Part shown: one piece after another, positions 63,425 through 64,000 of the stretch
Layout of the letters: every line of letters starts with the position of its first letter
Numbering within the stretch: the stretch's first letter is position 1
Assembly: GCF_027497215.1 (NCBI RefSeq)
Contig: NZ_CP114904.1
Coordinates: 4,300,001 to 4,364,000, forward strand
Source of the DNA: Micromonospora sp. WMMD812
GTDB taxonomy: Bacteria; Actinomycetota; Actinomycetes; Mycobacteriales; Micromonosporaceae
DNA: 64,000 nucleotides
Direction of reading: 5' to 3'
Program-made: the position numbers and the translations under genes
Notes under the pieces: generated by a model
What the model saw: only the letters and a program-made list of their open reading frames with translations
The model's database searches: none
Told to the model about the DNA's origin: nothing

Positions 63425-63637
63425 ATGTCGGACGTCTACGTGGTCGGGGACCCGGACGGCCTGTCGCCGCTGCTCGCCGAGGTGCGCGACGCGATCGCCC
63501 GGGAACTGCACGCCCAGCTCGCGCTGCGCGCCGAGCGGATCGAACTCGCCGACGTGCCCGAGGTCTCCTACCAGGTCACCCTGCGGGTCGACGAGCTGCT
63601 CCGGCAGCGCCGGCCACGGGTCGTTCAGTCACCCTGA
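63425..63637 (+). CDS. Small hypothetical protein (70 aa)
   Basis: The frame starts at ATG 63425 behind GGAAGCTGGGG and encodes a soluble alpha/beta-patterned protein with DPDGLSPLLAEVRDAIARELHAQ and a closing Arg-rich helix. Codon use matches neighbouring genes. I do not recognise a family; it might be a small regulatory or toxin-like protein, but no partner gene is adjacent. Confidence 0.5.
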   Translation: MSDVYVVGDPDGLSPLLAEVRDAIARELHAQLALRAERIELADVPEVSYQVTLRVDELLRQRRPRVVQSP

Positions 63638-63732
63638 CAGCGGCGCGCAGGACCACGTCGGGCCGCCGGACGGCCGCCCGCCGCAGTTGTAGAACGACGT
63701 TTCTCATGGGCGCAGTCCGACAAGTCGCGTCG

Positions 63733-64000
63733 TCAGTCCAGGCCGCCGTACGAGTGCAGGCCGGTGAAGTAGATGTTCACGCCGAACAGGTTCATCAGCA
63801 TGGTGAGGAAGCCGAGCACGGCGATCCAGGTCGCCACGTTGCGCTTCACGCTCGGCGTGGCCCGCGCATGCAGGTAGCCGGCGTAGACCACCCAGGAGAT
63901 GAACGCCCAGGTCTCCTTCGGGTCCCAGCCCCACGGCCGCCCCCAGGCGGCCTCGGCCCAGATGGCGCCCGCGATCACCGCGAACGTGAAGACCGGGAAC
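63733..64000 (-). CDS. ccsB: Cytochrome c biogenesis protein CcsB/ResC, C-terminal part
   Basis: The frame enters from the right edge, so only the last 88 codons are visible. The heme-handling WWD-type motif WGRPWGWDPKETWAF and the final segments ending LHSYGGLD are typical of CcsB/ResC, the system II heme exporter and cytochrome c synthase subunit. Several membrane segments are present even in this fragment. In actinobacteria these genes commonly lie next to menaquinone genes, as here. Confidence 0.9.
   Translation of the reverse strand, partial: FPVFTFAVIAGAIWAEAAWGRPWGWDPKETWAFISWVVYAGYLHARATPSVKRNVATWIAVLGFLTMLMNLFGVNIYFTGLHSYGGLD

Overview
This 64 kb window is high-GC DNA from an actinobacterium. 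The GC-rich codon use, frequent GTG starts, 4-base GTGA/ATGA gene overlaps, BldC- and HelD-type genes and a futalosine-route menaquinone gene set suggest a Micromonospora-like member of the Micromonosporaceae. That placement is inference from gene content and style, since no rRNA or marker gene is present. No tRNA, rRNA, CRISPR array, prophage or insertion sequence was recognised.

Layout. Positions 1-5.5 kb carry the start of menG, a sortase-anchored surface protein next to a decayed copy of its C-terminus, mqnC, and a secreted trypsin-fold protein whose catalytic His and Asp are replaced. Positions 5.6-9.4 kb hold the paaABCDE phenylacetyl-CoA epoxidase operon, divergent from two tandem beta-lactamase-fold proteins. 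Positions 11.7-20.8 kb hold mqnA, an ArsR/MFS pair, and two similar membrane-protein/HTH operons on either side of a HelD-like RNA polymerase-recycling ATPase; the second operon adds an ABC exporter. Positions 21.7-24.9 kb hold a btuFCD vitamin B12 importer under a cobalamin riboswitch. Positions 25-28.5 kb encode two secreted hydrolases.

Positions 29.4-46.1 kb form the most unusual block. A phosphate-type ABC transporter (pstS, pstC, pstA, pstB) is interleaved with cell-surface genes: a 902-aa and a 389-aa extra binding-protein-like protein, a sortase-fold protein lacking the catalytic His and Cys, two LPRTG-anchored proteins, a WxL-like protein and a DUF916-type protein. Three proteins here share one N-terminal domain that I cannot assign to a named family. 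The pst operon and one of these genes share a 20-base upstream motif with a Pho-box-like GTTCAC core. I infer a phosphate-regulated surface apparatus.

Positions 46.2-64 kb hold mqnE, an NlpC/P60 hydrolase, a DEAD-box helicase with an Arg/Gly-rich tail, a Cds1-type PLP enzyme, an SDR, an AsnC regulator, bldC, the menaquinone genes ubiX, mqnP and ubiD, a terpene synthase, a MarR/AhpD pair with tandem operators, and the end of a cytochrome c biogenesis gene (ccsB). Together menG, mqnC, mqnA, mqnE, ubiX, mqnP and ubiD give most of the futalosine route; mqnB and mqnD are not in the window.
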